Source: Ichthyophthirius multifiliis (taxonomy: Eukaryota; Ciliophora; Oligohymenophorea; Hymenostomatida). Taken from it: a stretch of 38,999 nt of DNA. The position numbers and the translations under genes are program-made. This document shows, piece by piece, positions 22,627-35,500 of this stretch. The DNA lies in NCBI RefSeq assembly GCF_000220395.1, contig NW_004086156.1, positions 1 through 38,999 of the forward strand, read 5' to 3'. The notes beneath the pieces are model-generated. The model saw nothing but the letters and a program-made list of their open reading frames with translations, did not search any database and was not told the DNA's origin. Position 1 is the first letter of the stretch; each line of letters starts with the position of its first letter.

Positions 22627-24533
22627 TCATATTTAATATAATTATTTATATGTATCTCTCCAAGATTATACTTCTTTACATTTCTTATTAAATATTTTTT
22701 GTAATTATTCAATTTATTAAGAAATATTTTTGCTTGATCTTTACGTTAATTTTTATTCCGTTTCATATAATTACTAATCTCTTTTAACTTCTTGATAATA
22801 CTAACATTTGGAACCTATTGCAAAATTATTACTTTATTTAAATACTCTACCACTAGTTTTTAATTCAATTAATTATTTTTCTTTTTCCAAAAGCAATAAT
22901 TTTAATTAACTATTTTATTATTAAAGTGATTAAATTTCATTGAATAATTTTTCTTTACTTAAGCTTTTTTAAATAAATTCTTCCTATTATTAATTATTAA
23001 ATGAACAACTATTCATATTCTAGTTATTTTATATTTAATTAATATCTTTTTATATTTTTAATTTTTTGTTGTATTTAAAAAAATAAAAAAAAAAAAAGCA
23101 AACTAAAAAATAAAAAAAAATATACCATTTTTATTATAATTAAAGGAAATACTATTATTATTAAAATTAAATTCTTCCGGAGATGAATATTGAATAGACT
23201 AGATAAGTGGATATTAATTCGAATTAAATTATATATCCATTTATTATTAGTCTAAGTTTTCTTTACTTCTACTTGCTTTTTTTAGTTTATCACAATCTCC
23301 ATAATTCTAAATAATAATTTCACCTATTTATCTTTAGTCATTTTCATAAATACCTATTTATTTATTTAACTCTTCGACTTTTTATTTTTAAAAAAGGCTT
23401 TCTTATTTAAATTATTTAATTTAATTTTATAAATCTTCATTTAAATTTTACAATTATTAATTTTCTTCAAATAGATGTTTAAATTAAATTTCTTTCTAAT
23501 CTATAATTTCCTCATTAGATTTTTAATAATAAGAAAAAGCCTATTATAGTTCTTCTTTTTCATTCAAAATTTATTAGTTTTCAGTAAAAAACCTTTAATT
23601 TTCATTAAAAAGAACTTCGTTTTCTTAACAAACTTTTATTTAAATTTACTATAATTCACCTATTTATTACTCAAATTATGTGCTTTATTCTTAAAATTTT
23701 TAATGCATTTATTATAACTCATTTTCATATTATTCTTGTATTTTTTAGATTGTTTCTTCCTTTTTATTTAACATTTATTTAGTTTTATTTAATTAGTCGG
23801 TAATAATATCAATATTATTTTGATTTTATTTAAATAAGACTTCATTTTTTTAAGAAGAATTAGAAAAATGTTTACTATTTTTAAGTACTTATTGCATTTA
23901 TTGATCTTTTAAATCATTTTCATTCCTTAAATTTTCAATTTCTTTTTCCATTTCTTCCATTTTGTCAATTAAAACGACTTTATTATTATCACTTTCCTCT
24001 AGTTTTTATTTAAGGAAATTATTTTCGTTAATAATTTCTTCAATTTCGCAATTATTAGTCTAATTTTTTTTATTTGTTTCAAAAAAAATTTCATTCTCAT
24101 TAAATTTAATCAAGTTATCCTCAAATTAATTTTTTTATTAAAATTATCCTTCTTCTATATTTAATTTATTAATGCTTTAATAATTTGATTTTAATTTTTC
24201 TATTTCCCAGATTTTTTATGAATCAATACTTATACTTCTATCCTAGTCTAAAGACTTTATTAAGTCTATTAAGTAGTCCATTTATGCCAAAAGTTTCAAT
24301 TCATGTTCTCGAGCTTCAATTTCTTATTTTAATTTCATTTAATCAATGTCCGTGTGTATTATTTATTATTAAATATCATTCTTAATAGTCAAATTATTAG
24401 GAAATTTGTCTATAATTATTTATTTTTTTTAAGTTAATTTTTCAGAAATAATCTCACTTTAAGATTGTTTAGGAGTTTGAAATAATTTGCGTTTTTATAC
24501 TTTTGAAGTTTTGGATTAAGAATTATTATTCAT
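22627..24533 (-). CDS. Long coiled-coil protein, unidentified
   Basis: Exons, complement: 23126-24533 and 22627-23045, with one 80 bp intron; 1827 nt, 608 residues, no frame slips. The start MNNNSQSKTSKVQKRKLFQT is basic. From about residue 70 on, nearly the whole protein is heptad-rich: MKLKQEIEAREHELKLL, FLKQKLEESDNN, KMEEMEKEIENLRNEND, and more. A less ordered part (YPLIQSIQYSSPEEF) lies before the splice site. The second coiled-coil part runs ESLSKEKL-like helices to the stop. Such proteins are usually cytoskeletal or basal-body scaffolds in ciliates, but no specific family is recognised. Confidence 0.78.
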
Positions 24534-24727
24534 TTTTTTTTTTAACAACTAAATTTTATATTTAGAAATAATTTATTTTTTAATTTTTATTAAATATATA
24601 ATATATTTATTTATATAATTATTTTATTTAAAATTTAATGGTAAATGAATTTGTAATTTACATAAGATATAAAAAGTACATAGAGTACATAGAAAAATGA
24701 AAACATAATATTAAAAATAATATATAT

Positions 24728-24778
<51 letters not shown>

Positions 24779-24846
24779 TGGAATGATAATTATTGTAATC
24801 ATAATAATTATACATTTACTTATCTTTTATATTTTCTATTTATGTT
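24534..24846. promoter_or_regulatory. Spacer with (AAT)n microsatellite
   Basis: 313 bp between the coiled-coil start and the MORN stop, both minus strand. It holds about 50 bp of pure (AAT)n at 24730-24777, flanked by a short dyad. It should include the coiled-coil gene's promoter and the MORN gene's 3' end. Confidence 0.6.
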
Positions 24847-26557
24847 TCAAACATTTATTTATATATTTTAAATATCTTCTTTATTTTCATCTTTATCTTC
24901 ATCTTCATCCTACCATTTAATTCTTTTTCCATTTTACCATATTCCATATTTTATAGTTCCGTCCTAGATAATATATTTTCCTTTTCCATTTTATTTTCCA
25001 TTTTTCCATTCTCCATCATATATTCTTCCATCTGCCCAATAATATATACCGGTACCCTTTTAAATTACCAATTTCAAATATTAATAATATTTATTTTAGT
25101 TACATTTTTCTTATCGTTAAAATATTATCCTTCATATTTTCTTCCATCTTACCATGTATAAACACCTTTTCCATGCATATTATTATTAAGCCACTAACCT
25201 TAATATTATCTCCCATCAGCCCAAGTATATATACCCTTTTTTTTTTTATAAATATAAATATAAAATAATTAAAGTTACTTATCCATTGATTTTATTATCA
25301 TACCATTCACCTTCATATTTTGATCTTTTTTTAATAATAAATATTATTATATTATTAATTTATTATATATATATACTTATCTGCCCACACATACACACCA
25401 TATCCTTATTTTTTTCCATTTACATAATGACCTTCAAATTTCGAATTATCATTCCAATTTTCGATTCCAAATCCATGCTATACATTATCTTTCCAATTGC
25501 CTTCATATTTAGCTCCATTGATATGTATATAAATACCATATCCATTAGCCTTATCCATATACCATTATCCTTCAAAAATATCTCCGTCAACATGATAAAA
25601 TTTTCCTTTACCATGGGCTTTATTATTTAACCATTCTCCCTCATATCTAGCTCCATCTGGCCATTCTTATTCTCCGTAACCATCTCTCATATTTCCTTTC
25701 CATTCTCCATCATAAACTGCTCCACTTTTAAAAGTATAAAGAGGCCTTCTTTCTTTTTATTAAGAATTACTATTAAGATAATCATTTTAATTGTCTTTTT
25801 ATTATATTTTTTTTGTTTAAAGGTTAATTTTTTATTTTTTTAAAATATTAAATTAAAGATATATATAAATTAATAATTAATACTTTTTTACATTGTTAAA
25901 CTATTACTTGTTCTTAATCAAAATATTTAGAGGCTTCTTTTTCTTATTATATTTTTTTAATTTCTAAATATTTTTTATCCTTTTTTTTATTTTATTGAGA
26001 AGAATCTATACTATTTTAATTTATTTCATTTTTTTTTTAGTTTTATTTATCATTTTTTTCATTTTAATCTATATTTTCGGTATTTTATTTATATGATTAT
26101 TAATTTATTTGATTTATTATTAGTTTTTTTTAATTTTAGTTTTCTTTGATTACTACTTAGACTTCGTTATCATCATAATTTTCATATTTTTTAATATTAT
26201 CTTAGTCTTTTAAAATATTTGAGATAAAATTATTTAGAAATTTATTTTATATTAAAAATAAGTTATAATTAAATATATAAAATATTATTAACATATTTTG
26301 CACTTTGTGTTTTGTTTTCTGCATAGGTTAATTTATTACTTACATTATTTTTTTATATTTTTTAAACTAATTAGTTATTGATTTCCTTATATTATTTTTA
26401 TTTAAATAAAATAAATAAAAAATAATTAAAATAATTATAATATTAATTATTAAAATATAATACATTTTGAAACATATAATATTATTATAAAAATATATAC
26501 TATTTGAGTTTTATTTTCAAATTCTTTATCTGATACACATCCACAATTATTTCCCAT
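24847..26557 (-). CDS. MORN-repeat protein with N-myristoylation-type start
   Basis: Seven exons, complement: 26501-26557, 26304-26385, 25892-26206, 25377-25794, 25279-25324, 25104-25235, 24847-25056; 1260 nt, 419 residues. It opens MGNNCGCVSDKEFENK: glycine at position 2 with nearby cysteines is the classic myristoyl plus palmitoyl anchor. A charged Q/N/K-rich segment (about residues 20-160) follows. Then come ten MORN units of 23 residues, such as YDGEWKGNMRDGYGEQEW, YEGEWLNNKAHGKGKFY, YEGNWKDNVQHGFGIENW, YQGQWLNNNMHGKGVYTW and a last degenerate one, KYGIWQNGKRIKW. The end is acidic. MORN repeats bind membranes or form extended protein scaffolds at the cortex. The second intron uses a GTGCAA donor and is the least certain join; MORN exons join cleanly. 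Confidence 0.88.
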
Positions 26558-26717
26558 ATTTAATTTTTAACTAAAAATAATTAAATTAAAAAAAAAAATA
26601 CTTATTTTTTTAAAAAATATTTAAAAAAATATATAGGTGAAAAAATTATTATAAAAAATAATATATTAAATATAATAAAAACAATAATATTTCAACAAAT
26701 AATATAAAAATATAAAA

Positions 26718-26761
<44 letters not shown>

Positions 26762-27132
26762 ATATATTATTAATTATATATATTATATTATTTATATATT
26801 AATTAATAGATTATATAAAAAAAAAATATTAATAAATTATTAATAATAATTTAAAATTTTTAAGTTTTATTAAAAATGTTTTGACAAAAAATATAAATAT
26901 ATATAAATATGATAATATAAAATATAAAATTATAATAATTAAAAAATATACTAATAATAATTATAATAAAAACAATATTAATAATAATAAAATTAATAAT
27001 ATTAATATTAATTATAATAATAAATATTAATAATAATAAATCATAATAATAATAATAATAATAATAATTATTATTATATTAATAATATAATTATAATAAA
27101 TAAATAAATAAATAAAAATATTTGTATTAATT
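26558..27132. other. Intergenic spacer, low complexity
   Basis: 575 bp upstream of the MORN gene and downstream of the channel gene. It has (TA)n at about 26720-26755 and mixed (AAT)n/(ATT)n at about 26980-27080. Nothing coding; the MORN promoter is expected here. Confidence 0.6.
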
Positions 27133-30100
27133 TCATAAGTTTTTTAAAGCTTTATACAGTTGATTATGAATAATTAAATTTAGTTCCTTTCTTGTATAAT
27201 TTTCATGTAACTTGAGTACATTCTAGATATTTATAATAGATTCTCTTCTATCGTCTTCTATAACTGACTTAAATGAAAAATTTTCTAAATATTCATAAAC
27301 ATAATCAGCATCTCTCATTTCTGGTATTCCTTCGAAAATAGTTTTAATTTTTATTTTATTTATAATTGAAGTAGGGATAGTAGAAGTAGCTCTTTATAGT
27401 AAAAGATCTTTTTTTTACTAAAACTATTTTTTATCTAAATTAAAAGAAGAAGCTTAATATTGATTACTTTTTCTTTTTAACAAATTAACACCTAAAATAT
27501 GTTATTCAGGATCAATATCAATTTAATTTATTTAATTAAGTAAAATATTTTATTTTGTTTATTTAAAAATCTCTCCAATTGTAGTATAAATAGTATTTTA
27601 TTAATACATTTTTGCTAAAGTTTAAAAAACATATATAAAACTTTCATTATTTTATTTTTATTATTTCGATTCTTTCATAGTAGGTTATTTACTGCTTTTT
27701 AAATACCAATAATAGACTTTTATTTCATCCCAAATAATCTTTTTACTAAGTATAAAAAGCCCTAAAAACAACCATTATAGTAATAATTTGGTATCTATTT
27801 AATCGTTTAGCCAAAATTTAAATAACTAAAAGCAATTTTTTATATATGCAAAAGGTAATAAACAGAAATTGAAAATAATAAAAAATAGTATACTGTTAAA
27901 TAATATAGGAAAATATCCCAACCAATAATAAAACTAACAAACCTTACCTAATTATTTTTATTGTAAAAACATTTTTAATATTAAATAAGGAATTAATGTA
28001 AATTAAAGAAATACTGGCATTATTATCAAAAATCCGTACTTTCTTTAAAATTTGCCTTATCTTATATATTAAATAATATGTTTATAATGTAAATTTCTTC
28101 CCTATCTTTTCGCTTTTTCGAAAGTAAAAGCTAAAATAGAAGTTAATACATTAATAAATAAAATTGCCATCGCAAATAAGAAAATAAATATAAAAGTAGG
28201 ACCCAATACTGGATAATTTTATTAATAACTTGAAAATGAGAATTATCCAAACATTGTTTCTATTAAATATAATAAACTTACTTCAAAACTTTTAAATAAT
28301 TACTCTTCTTATTAATTGAATAAAACATGTCCTTTATTTTAAAATAAATGTTATTTTTATAAATAAAAAAATAAATTAAACCAACCTATAAATGTAAATA
28401 AAGCTAAAATAAGAGAAAATATAATTAAGAATTTAAAACATTCAATAAAAATAAAAATTAAGGCTTATAAAAGTGGACCAAAAAGTTTAGTAGCAGTAAA
28501 ACAATTAATAGCTTTTAAAAAAATAAGATTAAGTAGAATATAATGTAATATTTTAAATTAAGATTAAATCTCATTAGTATTGTTTTCATCTAAATAAATA
28601 ATAAAGAATATATAATATAAACTGAAAATAGAAATTATAATATCTAATATATGACCTGCATTTAATTTTACATTTTTTTCATATTCTTTTAAGTATATTA
28701 TTTTTACTATTGAATGTAAAGGTAAATTTATTCCAAAAAATAAAGGAATAACTATCATAGATATAAGATTATGCTTTATTTTATCAATTATTTATTTCGA
28801 ATTTACAACAAATATTTCGTCTTTTTCATCATATTCAAAAGCATCAAATATGTAATAGAAAAGAATAATATAAAAAATTATAAAAATTAGAATTGAAAAT
28901 TAATCTAAATAATGTCTAAGTTTTATTTATTTTACCCAAACATCTTATTATAAAACAAAAGATTCGTCCCTATATTTCTAATTAAATGGATAAAAGTAAT
29001 TCTATTTTTTTCTTAAAGATTTGTTAAATTAATCTTTAAACAAATTTTAACTAATAGAAGAAAAGCTAAGACTAAATTATTATAAAAAAATATATTAAAT
29101 GAAAAAAATATAATATAAATAAAAATATATAAATATATATTTAATTTATATATTTATAATTATATATACATAATTTTATATATATATTTATATTTTTATT
29201 ACATATTATTAGTTATTAAATTGTTTCCATTCCATAAAATATCAATTACATCCTATACTTTATTATCTGCAATAATGTCCATAAGTGAATTTTAATAAAT
29301 TATATGTAAAAGTTTCCTACCTTAAAGATCCCAATCAATCAATAATTCATACATTTAATCTTCATCAATAGCAGTTTTGATGAGTTTTTAAGCAAAATTC
29401 ATATATAATCTCTTTGCTTTAAAAAGCATATTCTTTTAATAATACACATTATTTATAGTAATATCTAATAATTCAATAATTAAAACAACAACCTTTAGTG
29501 GATTGTTAAATGAAAATAAAAAATTATTATCATTTATTTCAGAATCAAGCCTTTCGTACAAAGTCTCTGCCATTAATTAAATTAGATCTTTCGATGACCA
29601 AAGTTCAATTTTAGCCAAGAAAAAAATCAGGCTTTCGAAATTTCTTCCTTTAGATTTCCTCACAGATTTTACTAGTGCTTTTTAATACTAAGCTTCTTCT
29701 AGCCATCCCCAGACTTTATTTCTTGCCTTATTTTAATAAAAATACAGGAACTAGAAATTATAATTATTAATACATATTTAAACCATTTCTTTATCTAATT
29801 CTTATTTCTATATAAGCATTTTCATGAATAGTTTCATACACAAAGAATTTAATTAATATTAAATGAAATGTTATAAAATAAGTTTATTCTAAAATGCATC
29901 TTCAGTTTTAGAGATTACAAACTAAATCATTTTAGCTGAAAAACAATAAACAGTATAATAATAAGTTAGAAATAAAGAATTTATACAAATTTCATTTATA
30001 TTTTCATTATTTATTGGAATTTATTTTTATTTTATAAAATCCTTTATTCCTTCTCCTTACGCAGCGTATATTCTAGTTTTATTTTTTAATAAAAAATTCA

Positions 30101-31019
30101 CAATGGATTCATTTTCATAATTTAAAGCTAGTAATAATACATCTTATCGTACATTTAATTTCTTTTATTAGACATCATCCTCATAAAGCTTTAGTATTTC
30201 TTCAAATTCATCTATGCATTAGAAAAAAAGACTCGCATGGAAAATTCTTTGAAAATTTTTTTAAAAAACACTCCTCAATTCATATTCTTTTTGGAAATAT
30301 TTTTCTCTTCCTTTCAAATTTTAAATAAAATCGATTTCATCGCCTTTATACTCTTCACAGGTTCCAAAAGGCTTAAATTGTTAGTAATTTTATATATTCT
30401 CGTCATTTAAAGATAATTTAAAATATTAAAATAATTCATCAACTTTTTCTGAAAATTTTAAAGTTAATAAATTTAAAAAAAAGACGGTTATTCCTAATTC
30501 AAAAACTTCGATTTAATTTAAATTATTTTTATCATTTCTAACATATTCTAGTATTTTAACAACTCCATTAAATATTTTTTATTAATATTTTTTTTTCTAC
30601 AATACCAAAGACTCTTCCGAATCTTAGGAAATACTCTTTTAAAAGTCCAATTATAATTAATTTATTGAATCTTAACTTTATTTAATAGTACAATTATATA
30701 AAGAATCTTATTATTATGCAGTATTTTGTTCTTAATTTTAAAATTATTAAAATTTTGATTTCTATAATTTCGAATTAATTTTTAATGAAGGCCTTTTTGG
30801 AGGTAAATTTTTGAGATTAATTTATTATTAAACTAATTATTGCGGTATTATATTTACAATATTATTTTAATTTATTTGATTTTATATAGTGATCTCGTTT
30901 AATTAATTATTTTATTATTATTAATATGAATCAATAATAAAGGCATTTTTAAATTCTTGCAATGAGTTTCGGTTTGAAGGGGATATTTAATTTGCAATTA
31001 CAAACCTTACTGATGTCAT
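27133..31019 (-). CDS. TRP/polycystin-like cation channel
   Basis: Exons, complement: 29203-31019, 28386-29071, 27133-28331; 3702 nt, 1233 residues. Introns are 131 and 54 bp; removing the 54 bp one gives the S5 join FTFIG-HVLF. The first roughly 650 residues are a Q/N-rich lead followed by a helical cytoplasmic region with an ankyrin-like end (ALNYENESIVNFLL; GRKLLHIIYQNSLMDIIADN; VIDILWNG), as before the membrane part of TRP channels. Membrane segments start near residue 665: ILIFIIFYIILFYYIF, IISIFSLYYIFFIIYL, FKFLIIFSLILALFTFI. A pore helix follows (VSLLYLIETMFGQF), then S6 (TFIFIFLFAMAILFINVLTS). There is no arginine-rich S4. Three further hydrophobic stretches come after S6 (about 940-960, 970-995, 1018-1030), which is unusual, and the protein ends in a charged tail. 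Probably a Ca2+/cation channel of the ciliary or somatic membrane. Confidence 0.8.
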
Positions 31020-31726
31020 TTTATATAGGATTTTTATTTCTTTTTGTTATTTTTTTTTTAATTAATTTCTATTTTTTTCTATGTTTTGCTTTGATAATTT
31101 AAATCTTTATTCTTTTTTTTATTTATTTAATTGGTCTAATTTTATTAATAATTAGTATCTAATATTTTATTTTTTATTAATTATATTGTATTTATTTATT
31201 TTTTTAAAAATAAAGAAAAGAATATTTTATAATATTATTTAATTTGAATAAACGGAAAGCCTATAATCTTTTTATTTATATTTTAGTTGATAGAATGTAT
31301 TTTTTTTTTAACAAATTAGAAATAAAATATGAAAATATTTGTTCGTTTAAGACCAAAAATATTTTTTTTTTTAAATTTAAATTTAAATGTTTTATAATAA
31401 ATTGATAATTTATAAAATAATAAAAACGATATTTTTTTTTTTTAAAATAATAATATTTTAATAATAAAGTAGTTAACATATCAATACAAATTTTTTAAAA
31501 TATAAAATATTAAAAAAAATTTTTAAAATAAAGTTTATAACCAAAATAAAAAAAATATTAAATTTTGTTTAATTAAATCATTAATTAATTTATATTTTAA
31601 AAAAAATAAAAAATTAAAATAATAATCTTAAAACAAAATAAATAAATCAAAATATATTTTTTTTCTTTTTTATAATATAATATATAAATAAAAAATAAAC
31701 AAAATACAAAATAATAAAATATACGG
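31020..31726. other. Intergenic spacer
   Basis: About 700 bp upstream of the channel gene, with T-runs and short dyads. A short ORF from ATG 31329 starts MKIFVRLRPKI but degrades into low complexity and does not join any neighbour in frame. Confidence 0.45.
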
Positions 31727-32406
31727 AACTATATTTAGGATATAATTTTGTACAAAGAGTTCAATCAAAACTATAGAATTTAAAACTTTTATATTAATAT
31801 ATAGAAATACATATTATATAAAGAGAAAAAGAAAGTCCTGAATACTAAAGATAAACCCAAAAAAAGAGTGTTTTAAATTAAATTTAATGGAAATTTTCTA
31901 TCTGAAATTATATTCATATTCGAATTTTTAGAAAATGAGTGTAATTTAAGAAATGTATTCTTAGAAGCTTTGAGTTTGTTATTTTGGAGAAAATATTATC
32001 GGAACAATTTTAAATTAATATATACTTTTTAAATTAAGGAAAATAATGAATTTGCTAGACTTTATTATGTAGAAAATTGTTCTAAATCTTAAACTCTTTA
32101 CTGAAAATTCAGGGTTTCAGGAAAGGATTCAGACATAAGTAATATGTATATTTTGAAGAAAATTATTAATTTACATATACTGATACTATTATTACTTCTA
32201 AAATTAGAAATATATATATTATTTGTTCTACAAAATCTTTATTAAAATAAAGGCTTGCTTTATGGAGGGAAAAAACAATTCAATAAATAGCTGCTTTTAA
32301 ATAATATTATAAAAATATAACTTCTCATAATGCTTATTTAAGATATACTGATTAGTTAAAACGAATTCTCAAAATAATGATTTAAATAATTATGAAAATT
32401 TATTGA
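31727..32406 (+). CDS. Unidentified coding stretch without visible start codon
   Basis: Not recognised. An open frame runs from about 31727 to 32068, a 44 bp GT...AG intron fits at 32069-32112, and the frame continues to TGA 32404-32406. The text is protein-like: FNGNFLSEIIFIFEFLENE, LRNVFLEALSLLFWRKYYRN, then GFRKGFRHKQYVYFEENYQF and LKQRLALWREKTIQQIAAF. There is no in-frame ATG between the previous in-frame stop (31403-31405) and the exon, so a 5' exon is missing from this model or the gene is a remnant. Protein-like text in another frame also appears after about 32400 (IEDIAEKFNYKTSIRSFY), suggesting a further exon or decay. The short distance to the next gene leaves little room for more 3' exons. 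Confidence 0.42.
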
Positions 32407-32582
32407 AGATATTGCTGAAAAGTTTAATTATAAGACTAGTATAAGAAGTTTTTATTAGAGAAAAAAATTATTTACTTAAATTAATATGGGAAAAAAAAAA
32501 AAAACATATTTAAAATACATTTTTTTTGTAAATAATATATTTTAAAAATAAAAATTTATAATTATAATATTAAATTTTCGTT
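32407..32582. other. Convergent 3' spacer
   Basis: 176 bp between the unidentified plus-strand stretch and the stop of the large membrane protein. It includes an A14 run at about 32491-32504. A further exon of the plus-strand stretch is possible here. Confidence 0.35.
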
Positions 32583-35500
32583 TCAGAAATAATCATCTTA
32601 AAATTACTAATAACCGCCTTTAGTTTATTATTATTTACTATTTTATATATGAGGGGGCTAATCATTAATTTTGAGGTCATTTTAGCTTTACAAATTAAAC
32701 TAAAATTCATCATTATTACAACTGTTTGAATTATTCACACATTCAATAACATTACTATTATCATTTTTATATTTCTAGTCTTTATTTAAATTAATCGCAG
32801 TATCGAGTTTTTATGAGTTTTATTATTACTTTTATTATTTCAGTTCTAATTCTCTCCATCTAATATTAGCTTATAAACCCTTTTTCATAGCCTTATATCT
32901 TCTCCAGAATAAATAAGTGGTCATACAGAAGAAAATAATAACAAGAATACAGGCAAATATAAATGCGTAAACTGAAGCTTCAGTCTTATATGAAACATTA
33001 GGTTCTGCAATTTCGATGTTTTCGTAAAATATTGATATCGGATCATTTTCGAAATTCTATATTTTAGCAACTATACTTAAATGATATATTGTTGTATCAT
33101 CATCTAGTTTAAATGAGAAATTCATTTCATCTTATTCCTTGTTTTCTAATATAAATGTTTTAAATTTATAATCCTCTCCATAGACATTTTTAGGTGATAT
33201 TTTATGAACTTAATGTAAATTATCCTAAGCGTCATGCTCGTAATAATTTCTTACTTAACATTTTCCAATAGTATTTAAAATCTCTTTATCAATAGAATAT
33301 ATAACTTCATAATTCACTTTACTTCCTTTAGTTATCTAAATTATATATATTATTATTGTTATTATTTTATTTGAAAAAATAATATTTATTTTACTGCTTT
33401 ATCGCATTTTTCACATACAATAGACTTAAAAGTAATTACCGTATTCCCTCCAAGTTCTCTTTTATAATTTATTTTTCCCTAATTACCTGCTTTTAATTTT
33501 TATTTAGAAATAGTCTTCTATGTTTTATGGAATTCAGGTTTTAATTTATACATAGATTCTTCATCTCCATTTTATATAGCAATAAAAACGGCTCCTATTT
33601 AAAAAATAAAATAAAAATAAAAAAGATTATATTAAATAACCTTTTTTAACTTTAAATGTATCTAAATAAGTATTTCCACTATTCAAATCAAAAAATTCAT
33701 CATATTCCCCTTCTAAAAATTATTCATAATTTTAAGAAACCCCAATTTTACTATCTCCTTAACAATGAGTAAATAATAAAGCCAAATACCCTTTCTAAGG
33801 TACAATAACTTCATAATAGTTAAAAGAAAGTGGTTATAAAATATGATCGACTTAAAAATTTAAAGGAATAAGTAAAATATCTCTCGCATTAATACTTAAG
33901 CTTAAATTAAGGTATTTATTTTATGTATTTTTAATAACAATTTCATAAGTTCCATTTCTTTCCGGTAATTAATAAGAAACTGAATAATCGTGTAAAGCCA
34001 AAGTTTATAAATAAACCGAATCTTAACTAATTTCTTTATAATCTCTCCTATCTTTCATCAAATCATGTACACAGGTAATATTTAAAGTGGCTAAATCATA
34101 TCCTTTAGTATGTGAAAATATATTAAATCTAGCCGGCGCCTCATATTCGAAATGATAATAAATGAACACTGCTTAACTTTTAGGAGCAATTTATTAAATA
34201 AGCATTTATCCATCTGAAATATACCTAAGTTTACTTCCCGCATTATAAATAATGGAAAATGAAGCATTCTGATTTTCTTTTTTTTATTTATTTACAACCG
34301 CAATGTAAATTTCGGCTTAATGGAGATGTTCTTAAATATTAGCTTGGGAACCTTTCTTTTTATTTTTTTTATTTTTTTCTTCATTCATTTATATTCTTGG
34401 GGCTATTCCTACATGAATTTACCCATTCTCACTAGAAAAAGGTCCATATTTAAATTCCTTCAAATCAAAAGTATATTCATATGAGTAATACACTTCTACA
34501 CTTCCATTAAAGCTCTAAACACTCAAATCAGTCACCTCATCCTAATCAACTGATATTCTATATAAATTAAGTGTATTTACTTCTACGAAATCCCTAATTT
34601 ATCTACTTTCTTGCAACCAAGTGAAGTCTTATTAAAATATAACACTTATAAAGGCATGAGTTTCTCCTTCATGCGCTGAAACTGAAATAATATATAGACA
34701 TTCTTAACAATAGAGCTCCTCATTATCCTAAGAAACATGAATATTCGAAAAAGATTCACCTGCAGTGTATTAAATAGTCTATTCATTTGTGTTTTTCAAA
34801 CATTTTTCAAAACTAGTAATTTTTGAATTTTTGGCATTTTTACAAACTCTAATCCCCAAATCCGCATACCCGATTTCCCTTTATAACTTGACCGTAAAAT
34901 CAGAGTCTGAGAAATGAAAATATTTAAAATACCTCTTATAATTTGAATAAACGAAAATTTCCTAAGGCAATCCATGCATTAAATCTAAAACTGGATTTTT
35001 TCCCTACATAGCAATTAAAACGAATTTTCCTGCCGAATCTGAAATACACCCAACTTCAATTATCAAAACGGGATTTTAATTAATTTTCAAGTCATATTTT
35101 GCCATTATTTTTCTCAGTTATTTATTCGATATTTCTAAATAATTAGCATAAGATACAATATCGGCTGTTTATTCATTTATAATACTATTCGGGTATCTAT
35201 TAGTAATATCGTCTTTTAAAATAACTCCCAAAACCCCATCTCCTGAAAGAGGAGTCATTTCAATAATAATCGAATCATTTTCCTCCAAAATATTATTCAA
35301 AGCCAAAAAAAAGAATTTCTATTCATTTTATTCAATTGTAAATTCTGCTTATTAATTTATATGAAAATCTTAATACAAAGAACTCACAACAATATTAAAA
35401 TGATCATTTTTTCTCTCGTCCTTTATTTTTTAAACAATTTCTTCCCCATCATTAGGTAATCCAGTATAATAACTAACACTTATCAAAAGAATGCAATCCG

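Noticed and set aside
25286-25630. 114-residue plus-strand ORF with membrane-like text
   Set aside because: It is antisense to the MORN repeats, whose periodic GEW/GYG codons explain its regular pattern.
26900-27100. Dense AAT/ATT repeats considered as a replication origin or matrix-attachment site
   Set aside because: Such repeats occur in several spacers here and nothing distinguishes this one.
31329-31361. ORF start MKIFVRLRPKI resembling a kinesin or ubiquitin-like N-terminus
   Set aside because: The text becomes low complexity at once and no splice joins it in frame to the downstream coding stretch.
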